Of a stretch of 64,000 nt of DNA, positions 1-13,099 are shown in pieces (position 1 is the stretch's first letter; each line of letters begins with the position of its first letter). Under the pieces are notes generated by a model that saw only the letters and a list, made by a program, of their open reading frames with translations, was not told the DNA's origin and searched no databases. Origin of the DNA: Colletotrichum lupini (lineage: Eukaryota; Ascomycota; Sordariomycetes; Glomerellales; Glomerellaceae); NCBI RefSeq assembly GCF_023278565.1, contig NC_064672.1, forward strand, positions 7,626,001-7,690,000, read 5' to 3'. Position numbers and translations under genes: made by a program.

Positions 1-3000
1 CTGGACTCAATGAGAACACGACTTTCCACGACCTTTAATCAGCAAGTACAACATCAAGCCGTTGACGGTGTTAGGAATCTCGAAGAGAACACGTACTTCA
101 TGTATCCTCAATTGACTGACGCAGCATTTATTGTTGATGTTCAGGCAAAAATACACCCAGTCAAGTTGCTAATTCTACTGAGTATTGTTACCATTCATGA
201 TGCTCTCCCAGTGTCGTTCCCAAGTAGTAACCTGGTTCACCAGACCCAAATGCCCATGTGTATTGGAAGCAGGTCAAATCTAAAATCTCACACACTATGT
301 GAACCCTTTCAAAGAGTTCATCCAGATCTAGCTCGGAAACTCCGGGGGAATGTAGTAAGCGTTGAAAACCTCTATCGTCACACTCCCTTCTCCAAAGGGG
401 GGAGACGAGAACCTACTTACCAGGACACCGTCTCTTCGATCTGCCGCCTTCTGAGACCACAAGACGATGTGAACTAAATCAGAACACGTCGTGTCAACTA
501 TTCAAGAATTTTTTGTTCCAGCTTGATGCCGGTCGTAAAAGGAATATCATTGTCAACGTTACTGACGCAGGAGGCTGTCGGCCTCTATCGGTGGTCGCTA
601 CATTGCTGCTTCACAACGTATCTCAATGAAAAGGCAACTTCGATGGCGCGAAATCGTTTACCGACGGACCTACATTGGAACCGCAAATGAATCTTTCGTG
701 GAACACATGATCCATCAGAGGCGAAGTCTCACTGTGCTGTCGCCTCCTCGCAAACTCCACCATGTCTACCTCTTGAGAAGACGCGATCGGCGCCTTCGTC
801 ACCCTTGAATCACGATATGAAAAGTCATACATAGCTTAAAGGCATGATGCCACACAGGAAACAGATGGTTTGTCTGTGTAGATCTCAGAATGACAAGGTC
901 GAAATAGAGAAAGGAGTCAGAGGACTACACACCGTCGAACAGGTAGGCTGGAGGTTCCCCTTGAAATAGACTACAAGCTATACAGGAGATATGTAAACTA
1001 TCACACTATTGTGGATCTTACTACTTATCACAAAAAGTCGTTCGGTCCTTGTTAGAGTGCATTGATAAGGGATTGAATTCTTCAAGTACGAAGATGATTC
1101 TCGAGAGCGAAAAGACAACAATGTTTTGCGTCAGCTCTCTAGCCCTCGTCTCTGATGTATGCCACCTGCTGTCTGATTAATCTATGATGGAATCCTACGT
1201 CAGTGTCTCTATTTTATCGATGGGAACGACTCGGGAAACGGCAACGGGATCGTCAACTACATCCTTCCATCTTCCGATATAGCCGACTGGCATACTACGT
1301 ATATACACTGCAAGTATCTCCCAGCCACAAGTAGGAAATACTCATTATAGCTGGAGACTCAACCTGTCTTCGTCACGATAAGCCACGTAATCAAAAAGTG
1401 TCCCAGTTCTTGGCAGCAAATTACAATCAACCTGAAAGCGTATGAAATAGCAATCGAGGGCATTCAGAGCGTGGCGCAGCCCCTGTGAGCACGGGAACGA
1501 TCCCGTCCAATCCGACCCCGCATGATGGATGGGGCCAGACTCCTTTCACATGTTTCTTCGTTGATCTGGATGGCGGCTGTTGATCTCTCAGGCTTTGGAA
1601 GTGCCGCACAATTGTGGTGGTTGGTGTTGATGTTGCCGGCGAAATGGCAAGAATGTCGAGTTTGTGGATACGGCACTGGCCTGGAGCCCCGAGACTTGCA
1701 TATCTTATGATGGCGAAGCCTCTGAAGAGCTTCAATGAACTCGAGAATGCAACACCGGTGGTGAGAGGGTGCTTAAAATAGAAACACAGATCAAGATGAC
1801 AGCTAGGCTTAGGCAACGGTGAGGCTTCGATTGCCGGCCCACGGCATTCTGGAGTACCCTGGGCCATCTGCCCGGCCACCAAATCCGGGGTCGACGCCAC
1901 GTAGCCTGCATTGGAACGCAAAAGGCTCGGTTGAAGATTCCGGATAGTCCAGGCAAGAATGTAGTGGCGATGCCACAAACGGTGAGTGTTGGTCGGGAAG
2001 GTCGGCCGTCGGAGCCGATCACGGCACGGAACCAAGGTGCCGGGCGGGGCCGTGTCTACCGGTCGATTGCTTCCCGTACCCCCGCCCCCCTGGTTAGTGA
2101 GTGAAATATTCCTCCCCCCGCCAAGAGTCAAATAAGATGGGGGCCGTTTGGTGAGTGAGGTAATAATTTGCATGTGGGGGCCTAGCAGGGGGATGCGAGT
2201 CTATCACAATCAAGCACTTGTGCTGGACAGGACCCATTCACCCGGCCGAAATACGATGTGCTGGGCCGCTGGCAAGTGCAATCTTTTTGAACCCCGTCGT
2301 AAAGAGCCAGTCACGGGGACGGCAGTAATGGGGTATCAAAAGTGGTTGACTTCTGGCGGAGTACCACTTGCGAGAGGATTTCCTTTCGTGTTCAATGGAC
2401 CGCCCAGCGGCTCCACGGCACGCGGGACACCCGCGTTTTCCATGCCATGCCGTGATATGCGATGCACCGCCCGCAGCCGCCGTAGTCTCGTGCCTTGCAG
2501 CTGGTAGGGCGCTACTAACGACACTAGTCGATGGGGGCAGAAGAGAGGCAAACGAACGGGGTGATTTGTGTTCCTGGATCTCGTATGGTAGCACGAACTT
2601 TCGGCGCAGAACAACCGCTAAGGTACGGTGGCTTGTGGAAGACCAGCGCTGAGAAACCATTTTGCGCATCGACAAGGCTTCGTCATCTCCACCAACACAG
2701 CCTAGAAAATCAGCCGCAAGAAACCTAAGCCCAAAATTCGAATTGGCGGTTGGACCAGTCGCCATCTAGGCCAGCCAGATCGGGAGGTTGTCGGGTTCAC
2801 GTGGTTGGAAGTGCGTATAACAAAGAACCAAGTTGGGTACTGACCAAAGGCAAAATCGTCTCAAAACAACCGTCTCTGGGTTCCCGAGTGTCTTCTTTGG
2901 GGAAGAGAGTTACAGAGACAGCGGTTTGCCCGAGCGCTGAGGCGGTTTTGGCTCGCAACAAAGGCAGATGTACCAGGCGGACCCTGGAAAAGTAGCGTAG

Positions 3001-4991
3001 AGATGACACCATGCTGAGGTGAAAACATCGGATATGTTCAGTGGTGGAAGGGGAGAAGAATGCGAAAGTTCAGAATTGGCCGTGGTTCGTTCTGTCAATC
3101 AATCCACTTCGCCCGTTCCCCGTGTCTCAGAGTCTCCTGTTGGCTAGTCGGGGCGCATTGTCCTAGGAAAGCTTGAACAAGTATGTCTCACACGGTTTCG
3201 AAGGGGCCTGTCTCTTCCGGGAGATGTCTTTCTGAGTGGTGACGTTGAAAGCAGACTCGGACCTGTCACTGTAAACAACATCAGCTTACATGACCAGCAA
3301 ATATTATTGAAAGACGGTGCCTCTCGGGCGCATGTCGTCTGTTCGTAAGAGGAAGGCCCAAGAGATGGAGCCCTGCAGCATGGGAATGGACCCCAGCGGC
3401 CCTGCAGATAAACGAGCCCGAGGACCAACAAGGAGATTAGTTTAGGCTGGGAAAGTAATGAGAAGCCAAGCTTTAGCACATGCAGAGAGGAGAAAGTGGG
3501 CGACTAGTCAGCGCCTCTCGCTCTCGTCCACTGATTTGCTCGTTGAGTTGCTGCGAATTGCCCATGTCTGTTCAGTCTACGCCCGGATCAGCGCGTTGTC
3601 CGGGCCATCCCATGTTCTCTTCTTTCTTTCGCTTCTCTCGCGTTTGGGACTTTTGACTGTGGAGAGAGGGGCGGTCTCTGACGCTTCCCAGCCCTGTAGG
3701 TGTGTGAGAGAAGGGCCTTGCTTCAGGAACTGTGATGCCGAGAGGCTGTGTGTGTGTGACCTCGCGAGTAGAGAGTTTGTATGGCGGGTGTGGCTGGACG
3801 ACAACAAACGGAAAGAAAGGCAATTAGTAAAGCAGACTCTACAACGTAGGCAAAGTCGCGAGCTAATGACGGCGATCTGGCGAAAAGTATGGTTGTAAAG
3901 ATAGGACCGTTGGTCTGGAAAAGTCGACGACGGGGCGGGGGCTAAGGCCGCCTGCGAGACGGAAACCAATTCGACTTGTTTTTGACTCGCAACAGGGGGG
4001 GCGCAGAGGCAAAGGAGCCAATGGATGGGCTGGACAGGTGAACAGAGATGAGACGGTGATGTGAGAGCAAGCCTCAAGGTCCGAGAGACTTGGAGGGAAG
4101 TGCCGGGGGACTCGAGATGGGACGGAGAGACATCATTGTCCTTGTGGTTCTTTCCTTTTCTTTGCTTGTAGCGGTACCTGACGGAGTATACTTGGTTACC
4201 GTTCTTACCGTGAGGTGAAGCCTGAGGCAAAGTATCACGGTAAAGGTACGGAATAGAAAAGGTACATCGAGGGTGGGAGAAAAGAAGGTGCAAAGGTGAG
4301 GTGGGAGAGATTGTGTGACGCTAGGCCGAGATGAGACAAAAGCAGTGAGCATCGTATCCAGCAGGCGGGAGCCAAGGTGCCTTTTCCATTTTTGATTTAC
4401 ATGTCACGACTTCCCTCAGTTCCCTCGCCGTGCCAAGTTTCGCCGTTGCTCCTCCTTCTTATTACTATTACTTGCCTCCTCTTATTAGCCCAGAGCCTGT
4501 CTGTCGCACCTGGTCTTGTTTCTCTGTTCTCTCCACGAATCCGTCTGGAGACCTCTCACTGTTTGCAGTCTGCAACACTCGCTCGACAGAGTCGCGCCTG
4601 TATTGTTCGTCTGTGTAAAAGGAAGAAAAGCACCGTACACACAAACACACACAGCACCCTCCTCCAACCACTTCACACACACCTCGTTCCTCTTTTCGTT
4701 TCTCGTCACTCTCTCAAAACCACATCCACAAATCCACAGAAGAATTGTTTCCTTTTTGGACCCTTTTTAGTGTCTCAATTCTCTTTTTCTTGCCTTGCCT
4801 TGGCTCACCACAAATACCCACATTCATCTTCTCGACGCTCTCTTGGATTTCGTCCCGCCTTTTAGACTAAAGGCACGACCAAACGAAGAATAACGACTTC
4901 ACCAAATACTTCTACGACTACACACGTCTAATACCCGACGCCTACCAGCCCAACACTACTACCTGGAAATAATCCTGCCAGTATTGCAGCC
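1..4991. other. Gene-poor left flank and leader of the GH72 gene
   Basis: I find no convincing gene here. Open frames at 10-477, 1427-2173 and 3577-4293 have no recognisable domain, no sensible intron structure and no coding-like codon use. The last 600 bases (about 4380-4990) are pyrimidine-rich with a CA-rich run near 4640-4675, and run into the start codon at 4992. This is the usual look of a strong fungal promoter and 5' UTR. Confidence 0.5.
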
Positions 4992-6757
4992 ATGCTTGTA
5001 AGTCGTAGCCCTTTTTATTCTTCTATCCCTCCTCCACGCCGCTTCCATGGGATCGTTTGGTCCAATCGACCGTTTCGACCGTTGTAGCAATCCATCGCGC
5101 GGCGTCGATCAGGGCGCAAGAGACAAGCCAAGTTCCTCTCCTGTTGGTTCATGTGGAGAGACATCCCCATGAGCCATCATCGGAATCCTGTACATTGGCG
5201 ACGCCACATTCTGTCGATCCCCCTCCCCCTCATGTCCCTTCTCTGTCCCTTCCCCAAGACATGCTGCAACACCAACATCACCGTGTAACTTTAATCTAAT
5301 TTGGCGCCAATCTGCAGGTCCAAACTGCTCTTGTCGCATTGAGTGCGACTCTGGCTGCCGCTGTCAAGCCTCTCACCGTCAAGGGCAATGCCTTCGTCAC
5401 TGAGGGCGGCGAAAAGTTCCAGATCGTTGGTGTCGACTACCAGATTGGCGGCAGCGCCGGCTACGACCCTTCTCACGGTCGCGACCCCCTCAGCGATGGT
5501 GACATTTGCCTGCGCGATGCTGCCCTTCTCCAGCGCCTGGGCGCCAACGCCATCCGCGTCTACAACCTGGACCCCAACTTGAACCATGATGCTTGCGCTT
5601 CCGTCTTTAACGCAGCTGGCATGTACATGATTCTCGACGTCAACTCTCCCCTCGTCGGCGAGAGTATCACGAGTTTCGAGCCCTGGACCAGCTACTACGC
5701 TGCCTACCTCAACCGCACCTTCGCCATCGTCGAGGCTTTCAAGAGCTACCCCAACACCCTCGCCTTCTTCTCCGGCAATGAGGTCATGAATAACGTTCAG
5801 ACGGCCGAGTTCGTTCCCCAGTACCTCCGCGCCGTCACTCGCGACTTGAAGAACTACATCGCCAAGCACTCCGACCGCGCCATCCCCGTCGGTTATTCCG
5901 CTGCTGACGTGCGCGAGATTCTCGTCGACTCCTGGAACTACCTGCAGTGTGCTGAGAACGGAGACGCCAAGGACCCTAGCCGCATCGACCTCTTCGGCCT
6001 CAACTCCTACTCGTGGTGCGGTGATTCCAGCTTCAAGACCTCCACCTACGACCAGCTCGTCTCTAGTCTGAAGGACACCTCTGTGCCCGTCTTCTTCTCC
6101 GAGTTTGGCTGCAACCAGGTCACCCCTCGCCCCTTCACCGAGATTGGCTCCATCTATGGCTCCGACATGAACTCCGTCTTCTCCGGAGGTCTCGTCTACG
6201 AGTACAGCCAGGAGGACAACAACTATGGTCTCGTCAAGGTCAATGACGATAAGTCCGTCAAGCTGCTCATTGACTACCAGAACCTTGCCACGCAGTACAA
6301 GAAGGTCGACTTCAAGACCCTGCAGGCCACTAAGGCTCCTTCCTCCTCTCCGGACCCTCCCAAGTGCGCCTCGTCCCTGATCAAGGAGAAGGGATTTAAC
6401 AACAACTTCACCCTGCCGGACGTTCCCCCTGGTGGCCAGGACCTCATCGACAACGGTATCAAGAACAAGCCCTCTGGCAAGATCATCTCCATCTCCGACT
6501 GGACCGTCAAGCACAAGGTCTACGATGTTGATGGAAAGACGGAGATCACTGGCCTCGCCGTCTCTCCCCTTGCCGACTCCGACTCCAACACTCCCGGCAC
6601 TAACACTGGCGGTACCACTATTCCTGCTGCCACCGGCACCTCCACCCCTACCGGCACTTCCACCCCTTCGTCCAGCACCACCCCCAATGCCGGCATCGCA
6701 GTGCGCCCCGAGGTTGCCGCTCTTGCTGCACCTCTGCTTGCTCTTTTGTTCTTGTAA
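4992..6757 (+). CDS. gel: GPI-anchored GH72 beta-1,3-glucanosyltransferase (Gas/Gel family)
   Basis: The enzyme cuts and re-joins beta-1,3-glucan chains at the outer face of the plasma membrane, elongating wall glucan. The gene has two exons. Exon 1 is only ATG CTT (4992-4997); a 320-nt intron (4998-5317, gtaagt...ctgcag) follows, and exon 2 runs 5318-6757, giving 481 residues. The N-terminus is a signal peptide (MLVQTALVALSATLAAAV). The GH72 domain spans about residues 20-330. The acid/base Glu lies in SGNEV (E157) and the nucleophile in FFSEFGCN (E264). No full Cys-rich X8/CBM43 module follows, so it fits the GH72 subfamily lacking that module. The tail is Ser/Thr/Pro-rich and ends in a hydrophobic stretch typical of GPI attachment, with a likely omega site near PNAG. 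Family assignment is firm; which Gel paralogue it is cannot be said. Confidence 0.93.
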
Positions 6758-9277
6758 AAGCTCTGGAAGCGTACGCTGGATGTTGTATGTGGCTCATTAG
6801 GAAGGTTTGGAGGTAATGACTTGGTTTCTTTCTGGCATCATAGATTCCCCGCGGGTTGTTTATAAACCTCAATTGATATTTATTAAGACTTGAGCTGTGG
6901 CGTATTATATGTGATGAGTGCTTGAATATTGGGCAAGCTAAACCCTTCCGATTAGTGTAACTTGACACTGGCGATGGTTCGCGATCGTACGTATCACGAT
7001 AGTTTGAGAGAGACATCTTGGGCATCTTGATGTATGATCTCACGTCTGAGACAGCCTATTCTGTATCGTCGTATATAAATAACGTACTCACGGGATATGA
7101 TTGGCAGGGAGGCATCAAGATGCTGGTGGGCGCTGGGCTCATGTCTAGAAGCTGTGTGCACCGGAGATGGAGGGCATCAATCTATGTTAGCCTATGCCGA
7201 CCTTTGAACGTCATGGGCAAAAGGAGGGAAGTCGAGGTTGAACCCCCTGAGATCCGTTCGCTCCGTCACGTTCTTTCAGCCCTGGACGTGTTCGTGAATG
7301 TAGGGCTTGAGCGAGATGGTCAGTGATTGTTATAGAAATAGCGAGAAGACAGGGAGTATTAAGGAAGGAACGTGAGACTTACTACTTTGAAATCATAAAA
7401 AGAACTTTGACCTTAAGCAGACGTATCCAAGATGGATAGTGTGTAAGATCAAGACCCGATTGATCTCGTTGTAAGGTGCCTGCCCGTGGCGTTGTTTAAT
7501 CTTCCTAGGTGAGAGCAACGAAAGCTTTCAACAGACTGGAATAGTCCTGTTCTTTATATACTACCTTGGCCGTGGAGGAATGTCATCTCGGCCTTGTGAA
7601 ACTGAATGGTGTCCTTCACAGACTTTGCGGCGGGCGAAAGTGGCAAAAGCTCCCTGTAAGCCAGAACGTATCTCATCTTTATAGATTAATCTGGCCCTTG
7701 AACAGAATCAAATAAGCAGCCTCCTCTCAGCCTAACTATACTGTGACTTATTGATAATAATGATCTCCCCGAGTAAGAGGAATAAAAGCGAACCATGTAA
7801 TCACAAACCAGAACGTGTATTGCTTTTATATCCTACCGTAGCTCTGAGATTATAGAGCCCCTTGACCCTGTTCTCAAAATTATCGCTGCTAATCCTCTCT
7901 GTTTTGACAGTCTGAAGCTCAAGGGTAAAAAGGAGATCTGCTCCATGACAAGGGCCTTTTGCCACCTTCCTCGCCCCGTTCCGGCCTCTTTATCAAGGAC
8001 CCTACACGCTGTCACTAACCACGCTTCACTGGAAGGTGTGTAGAAGCGAGTGATACAAGGTGAAACGATGGAGTGCGGTATCGGGTTATGTAAAGAGTAA
8101 ATACATTTACGTTTAAAGCAAAGTGGATGGGCTGAGACTTTACGTCAGAAGAAGTAACGGCAAAGAACTAGATTGCTTTATAGCGATGAGATTCTACAGA
8201 TATAGATACTTACAAACACTGGCCTCTTAAGCCATGAACCTGATCCAGAACAGGCAGGCCTTATCTTAGCCAGGCCGTGGCTCTCCAAGGTAACAAGATC
8301 AGCAATCATCTTATCCAGATCCCATCATCGTTCGACAACGGACTGGTCTCGGGCCTAGACAACAAATTTGAAAATATTGATTCTTCTTTTCGCGTTCAAA
8401 TGTTTCCTCCAGGTCATCCTCGGCCGTGAACATGCTGAAAGTTCGCCAATTCATGGTCGTCTTAGTCGAACTAACCATACCCGTTATAGAGCCGGGAATT
8501 CTCGATATTGTGCAAAAGCTAAATACCCTTATTGCCTTTTCTTAACAAGAGTCATAACAGGAAACGCAAGGGACGAAGCGCGCGTGGCATCTAGAGTACG
8601 TCAAGGGACTATATATATACACGTCTATGAAGAGGACTGAATAAGCTGGGGGCTTGGAAGGAACCACAACCACCAGCCATTCTACAAACGCAATAAAAAG
8701 AGCTTGGGATGCCGTTTCCATCTGCAAAACACCGTACATGCTACGCCACTTTGTTCAGAGAGCCCAAGGACGGGATACCTGCCTTTCTATCCCTATAGAA
8801 ATGAGACAAAAGATAGGCTCTCTCTCCCTTCGGGTATGATCAGTCGGCCAGCTTGACACAGGAATATCAATAGTCTTTGACATTATCTTAAATTGATGAC
8901 TCAACACACACACGCACACACACTAGACGAACATTGCTTTAATCACTTTGAGTCACAACAACATTGAAACGAGAAACAAGCATTGAACCTCTAGTCAAGA
9001 TCACATTACAGAGCGTCTAATTATTTGCTCATCTGATCGTCGACCATGCCCTCCATACATACGATACAAGGACCCGGCCCTCGACCTTCCTGTCAAGAGC
9101 ATTTGTTGCACCAGCCGTCATAAACACCGTAAACTTTGCAAGCGTACAAGAAAGTGGGCAAGATGCCATTCCAAGTACCAGGCAAAAACTTTCCTTTCGT
9201 CTAAACCCGTGATACCAGAACTATGGCTCTCCAAGTCCACCCCCCCAAACACACATATTTCATTTCATTTATACCGT
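6758..9277. other. Intergenic region between the convergent 3' ends of the GH72 gene and acl2
   Basis: This 2.5-kb stretch is visibly more AT-rich than the flanking genes and has no supported gene. Small frames such as 7833-8015 and 8368-8640 lack any recognisable feature. A CA repeat with one interruption lies at about 8904-8922. Both neighbours end here, so the DNA mainly holds 3' UTRs and spacer. Confidence 0.5.
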
Positions 9278-11271
9278 TTAACCTCTGAACTCCTCAGCGC
9301 CGCTGGCCTCCCATCTGCCGGGGACAAGGGCCAGGGGCACAATACCGGAGACGTGCATCTCGGGGCCGAAGATCTTGGCGTTCAGGCCAAGTTCTTGGGT
9401 GGCAGCCTTCATGTTCTTGAGACCCTCCTGGTAGTTGGGGCCGGCACGACGGACCCAGATCTGGACCTTGTGCTCGTTGAGCTGCTTGGCGTAGTCGCGG
9501 AGGGCGCGGATGACACCCTTGAATGTGCTGGCGACGTTGGTGAAGTTGGCGATACCACCACCAATGAAGAGGACCTTGCCCTCGTCGGTCAGGGGAGCGC
9601 GGAGCATGAGGTCGAGGACGGTGCGGGCGTAGTGGTAGGTCTGAGACTCGGTGGGAGCACCAGAGTACTCACCGTAGTTGGCGAGCTCGTCGGCGAAACC
9701 GGAAGAGGCAATGGCATCGGCGTAGACGACGGAAGCACCACCACCAGCGACCAGAGTCCAGATACGTCCGTTGGGGTTGAGGACGGTAAGCTTGAGGGAG
9801 GCACCGGTCTTGGCGTCAAGGTCGGCAATGTAGGCCTCCTCCTTGGTCAGCTCACGACCGAAGGGAGCGGGGAACTCCATCGGCGGGCCGGCATCGATGT
9901 TGACCTTCTCGCCGTTGGCGGCGGCGACGTTGGTCAGGCCGAGAGCGGCAGGGGAGCGGGCAATAGCCCACTTGACACCGCACTCGAAGTCGGCGGTCTG
10001 GTCGAGCTTGGCAGCAAGATCGAGGAAGTGCACAGAGGCGGAGGTGGCATCCTCGTTGGGGATGACAACGAGGGGGTTGATCTCGAGGTAGGTGAACTGG
10101 CACTCGACGTAGACGGCGTACAACCGGGTGATGAAGTCAACCAGCACGTTGTGAACACCCTTGGGGACCTTCTTCAACAGAGACGCGGCGATCTCGTCGT
10201 TGGAAGGGTATTGTGAGAGGTCGACGGGGATCAAGAGCTTCTCAGCCTTGGCGTCAACATCACCGACATCAACACCACCCTCGTGGGTGAAGAGGATCCA
10301 GTCGCCCTATCGGAAATCCATGATTAGCATCGATGATTTTATGTGAGGGTTTCGACAGATGAGGCATAAGGGCCGTCGTATGCATATGGCAACTTCTGCG
10401 AGAGGCATGGGTGGACGGGGTGGACGGGCCACAGGCCTCGTCTCGTGGCATCCGTTCGTCCGGTTCGGGAGAAAAATTACCGGAAAGGGCAGTCCAGCGG
10501 CCGGAATCCACTTATTTGACCCATGGATAGGAAATGGCATAAAGCATGCAAATTCCCTTTCCACGGTTGCCAAACAAAGTTTTCTTCCAGTTATTCTCAC
10601 TTTCAACCGTCGATGAGTTTCACTTTTGCAGTGTGATGATGCGTTGGTGTTTTCACACCCGCGCGACTCATTGATGGATGGACTGCCCACTCCGGCCCCG
10701 CCAACGAATTGGAGAAGACGGCCCGCCACGCCATGCCTCGCCACGAATGATCTGCTGCGGCTGCTGCTGCTGCTGCTGCCACAAAGCAACCGCCAGCTCA
10801 AAAGGGGAGGAAATCTGCGACAAAACTTACATCTCTGACGGACATGATGTTGATGTAGTACTCGGTGTCTTGAGGGTGGGGAACGAAGGGCTCGACGAGG
10901 AATTGGCGCAGGACACCAGTGACGGTCTCGACCTTCTGCTCCTTACCAGCACGCTCGGCGATCCAGGCGCGAGCCTCGGGCCAGGTCTTGTTGAGGGCCA
11001 GGAGACCGCTCTTGCCACGGCGCTTGATCAATTGATCGGGCTTGGCGACGAACTTGACACCAGGCTGGAGAACCCAGGGGTAGGTGACCTCGGCCTGGTT
11101 GAGGACATCCTCGACGTTGGCATCCTCGGGGAAGTGCAGAGAGCACAACCTGGGGGGAGGGTTGTGCTTGGTGGGGACGGGAAGAGGAGAGGCCTTGATG
11201 ACGGGAGCGCGGGTGAGGTGGTAGTTGAGGATAGCCTTGCCGTCGGCCTCGAGGATGGACTTGGCGGACAT
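9278..11271 (-). CDS. acl2: ATP-citrate lyase, ATP-grasp/citrate-binding subunit (ACL2)
   Basis: With ACL1 it makes cytosolic acetyl-CoA and oxaloacetate from citrate, CoA and ATP. There are two exons on the minus strand: 11271-10831 (147 codons) and 10306-9278. They are joined in phase 0 across a 524-nt intron (donor gtaag at 10830, acceptor tag at 10309-10307), giving 489 residues. The start is the first ATG of the frame ([15 protein letters not shown]). The N-terminal half matches the ATP-grasp part of the plant ACLA and animal ACLY N-terminus ([30 protein letters not shown]). The C-terminal half is the citrate-binding part ([34 protein letters not shown]). The intron is long for this genome and carries a CTG run. 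The gene is divergent from acl1, the usual fungal pairing of the two subunits. Confidence 0.94.
10758..10780. repeat. CTG trinucleotide run in the acl2 intron
   Basis: The intron of acl2 contains about seven CTG units broken once by CGG. It is non-coding in the spliced message. Its neighbourhood is also where a read-through of exon 1 would terminate. Confidence 0.7.
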
Positions 11272-12006
11272 TCTGGCGGTTGTGAGGTGAGAAAGAGGTG
11301 AGTTTTCTTGAGAGTTCTTTTCCCTGCTTTATTTTGCCTGAATTGGGAGCGGACTGGTCAGCAATTGCCTTTGGAAAACGAAGTATATCTGTGTGGCTCG
11401 GAGGCGGAGTTTGGAGTTCCGCTGCCCGTCAGCCAGCAGCAGACTTTCTTTCAGCTGGCTGAGCTTCTGGTAAGGAGCTTCGTGGGCGGCAAATGTCACC
11501 ACAGCAAGCAAGCGGAAGGCTCCAGATGTTCGCGCCGAGCTCTGGAAGAGGGGCTATCACGATCCAACTGGAGACTCGGCTGGGATGGAGGAAAGACGAG
11601 GCGACAAGATTGAGCTTTGGAAGAGTGTTTGGCTGCAGTGAGAACATACCGAAAGAGAGAGAGCAAGTGCTACCAGGCGACGAAGTCGAAGTCTGGGGAC
11701 GAAGTTGTGGTGAAGACCTGAAATCAAGTGAATGTCAGGAATCGGAGGTCGAATCGAAGTCGAGTCGAGTCAAGCAGAGCGGTGTGTGAGGGAAGAAAGA
11801 AGCGGCGAGGTTGAAGGAGAAGTATGGATTGGGGAGTGGGAGGAATGGAGTGGAAGGAGAGAAGCTGTGCTGGTGCGTGGAGAGAGAGGGAGAAGATCGT
11901 CAGCCTTTCAAAATTTTGGATTCTGTCGAAGCTCCCAGGGATTATTTGTTGCTGGGACTTCGGGGAGAGGAAGAGCAGGAAGAGCGGACGAAGGAGGAGG
12001 GGGTGG

Positions 12007-12033
12007 GTGTGCGTGTGTGTGTGTGTGTGTGTG
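12007..12033. repeat. GT dinucleotide microsatellite
   Basis: A near-perfect GT repeat, interrupted once by GC, lies upstream of acl2. It is followed directly by a G-rich tract. Confidence 0.9.
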
Positions 12034-12046
12034 ACGGTGGTGTGGT

Positions 12047-12064
12047 GGGTGGGAGGGGGAGGGG
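12047..12064 (+). other. G-quadruplex-type motif
   Basis: Four G-runs of 3, 3, 5 and 4 bases are separated by single-base loops on the plus strand, about 780 bases upstream of the acl2 start. Such short-loop motifs are the class that folds most stably in vitro. Whether it forms in the cell is not known. Confidence 0.6.
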
Positions 12065-13071
12065 TGAGAAAGTGACGGGAGAGGGACGGGAGGTACATCT
12101 TGGGGCAACGAAGCGCGCCCAGGTACCGACCGGGATCGTTTTGGTGGCTTTGAAAATCGGTGGATTTTCACCTTTGCACCTTGAGGGAGCTAAGGGACCA
12201 CGCCAAAAAGTTTTGGGGTGGTGCGTGTTGTGGTTGTGCGATGCAGTGAGGTGCATTGGAACCAGACACCTGTGAGAATCTCTCGCAAGCTCCGGGAGAG
12301 GGAAAAAAAAGAACTGGGGGGAGGGGGAAAGTATTTTTGGGGACCGGGTGTATTTTTGAGAGGGGGGTGGGAATTTTGGGGAGCTCCAGCCCAGCTGTCC
12401 ATGCACGCTACCCCTCGATGGCGGTGGCAGAACACACGACACCCTACAGGGGCACACTCGACATATCCGCAAAAAGCAAGAACGACTGCGAGGGAAAAAC
12501 GGGTGGGAAAGTGCAAGTGCAAAGGTACTGAACCGGGAGGGAAGGGGCAACGGACAGCACAGGCAAGTACCTGTATCTGTACCTGCCCTATCTGCCCTAT
12601 ACCTTTCCCTCTCCTTCTTCTTGTTGGACTCACCTCGAAATTGGCGACAATCTTGCAGGTTGGACTGCAACAAGGTATGCAATAAAGGGATGGAGGGGTT
12701 GAGAAGGAAAATGCTGGCAGGGCAGGGGAATTCGACCAAGATGGAACCTAACGAAGAAAAAAAAAGTCTGGGGAGGGGGAATTTGGGAAAGGTGGATGAA
12801 AAAAAAGAGACAGGCAGTGGTTGTTGAGAGGTTTAAGTGGATCTCGTCTCGTACCTTTTGGAAAGTCACTCTGAGGTGCTCACTCACTGACAATATTGCA
12901 GGCTCTGAAGACCAAGGAAGACCGAGTGAGAATCTCTAGGAGAGGACGGGAAATGGGCAAAGAGAAACCTAACGAAATGGACGGCAACAATTATCGAGTT
13001 TGCCTCCCAGGCGGCGCAAGGGCGGCATTTTTACATACAGCTACACGCACCACACAGTCGTGGCAGTACTC

Positions 13072-13099
13072 CGTCCACAGCATGGCGTCCACAGCATGG
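13072..13099. repeat. Perfect 14-bp tandem duplication
   Basis: The unit cgtccacagcatgg occurs twice in direct succession, inside non-coding DNA of the acl spacer. Confidence 0.9.

Noticed and set aside
10..477. 155-codon frame at the left edge
   Set aside because: No recognisable motif and poor codon bias; a truncated exon from outside the window cannot be tested.
5291..6514. 407-codon open frame antisense to the GH72 gene
   Set aside because: Same codon-bias shadow effect; the GH72 strand has catalytic motifs, signal peptide and GPI signal.
9209..10216. 335-codon plus-strand frame over acl2
   Set aside because: Shadow of acl2 exon 2, rich in Gly, Val and Leu with no recognisable fold.
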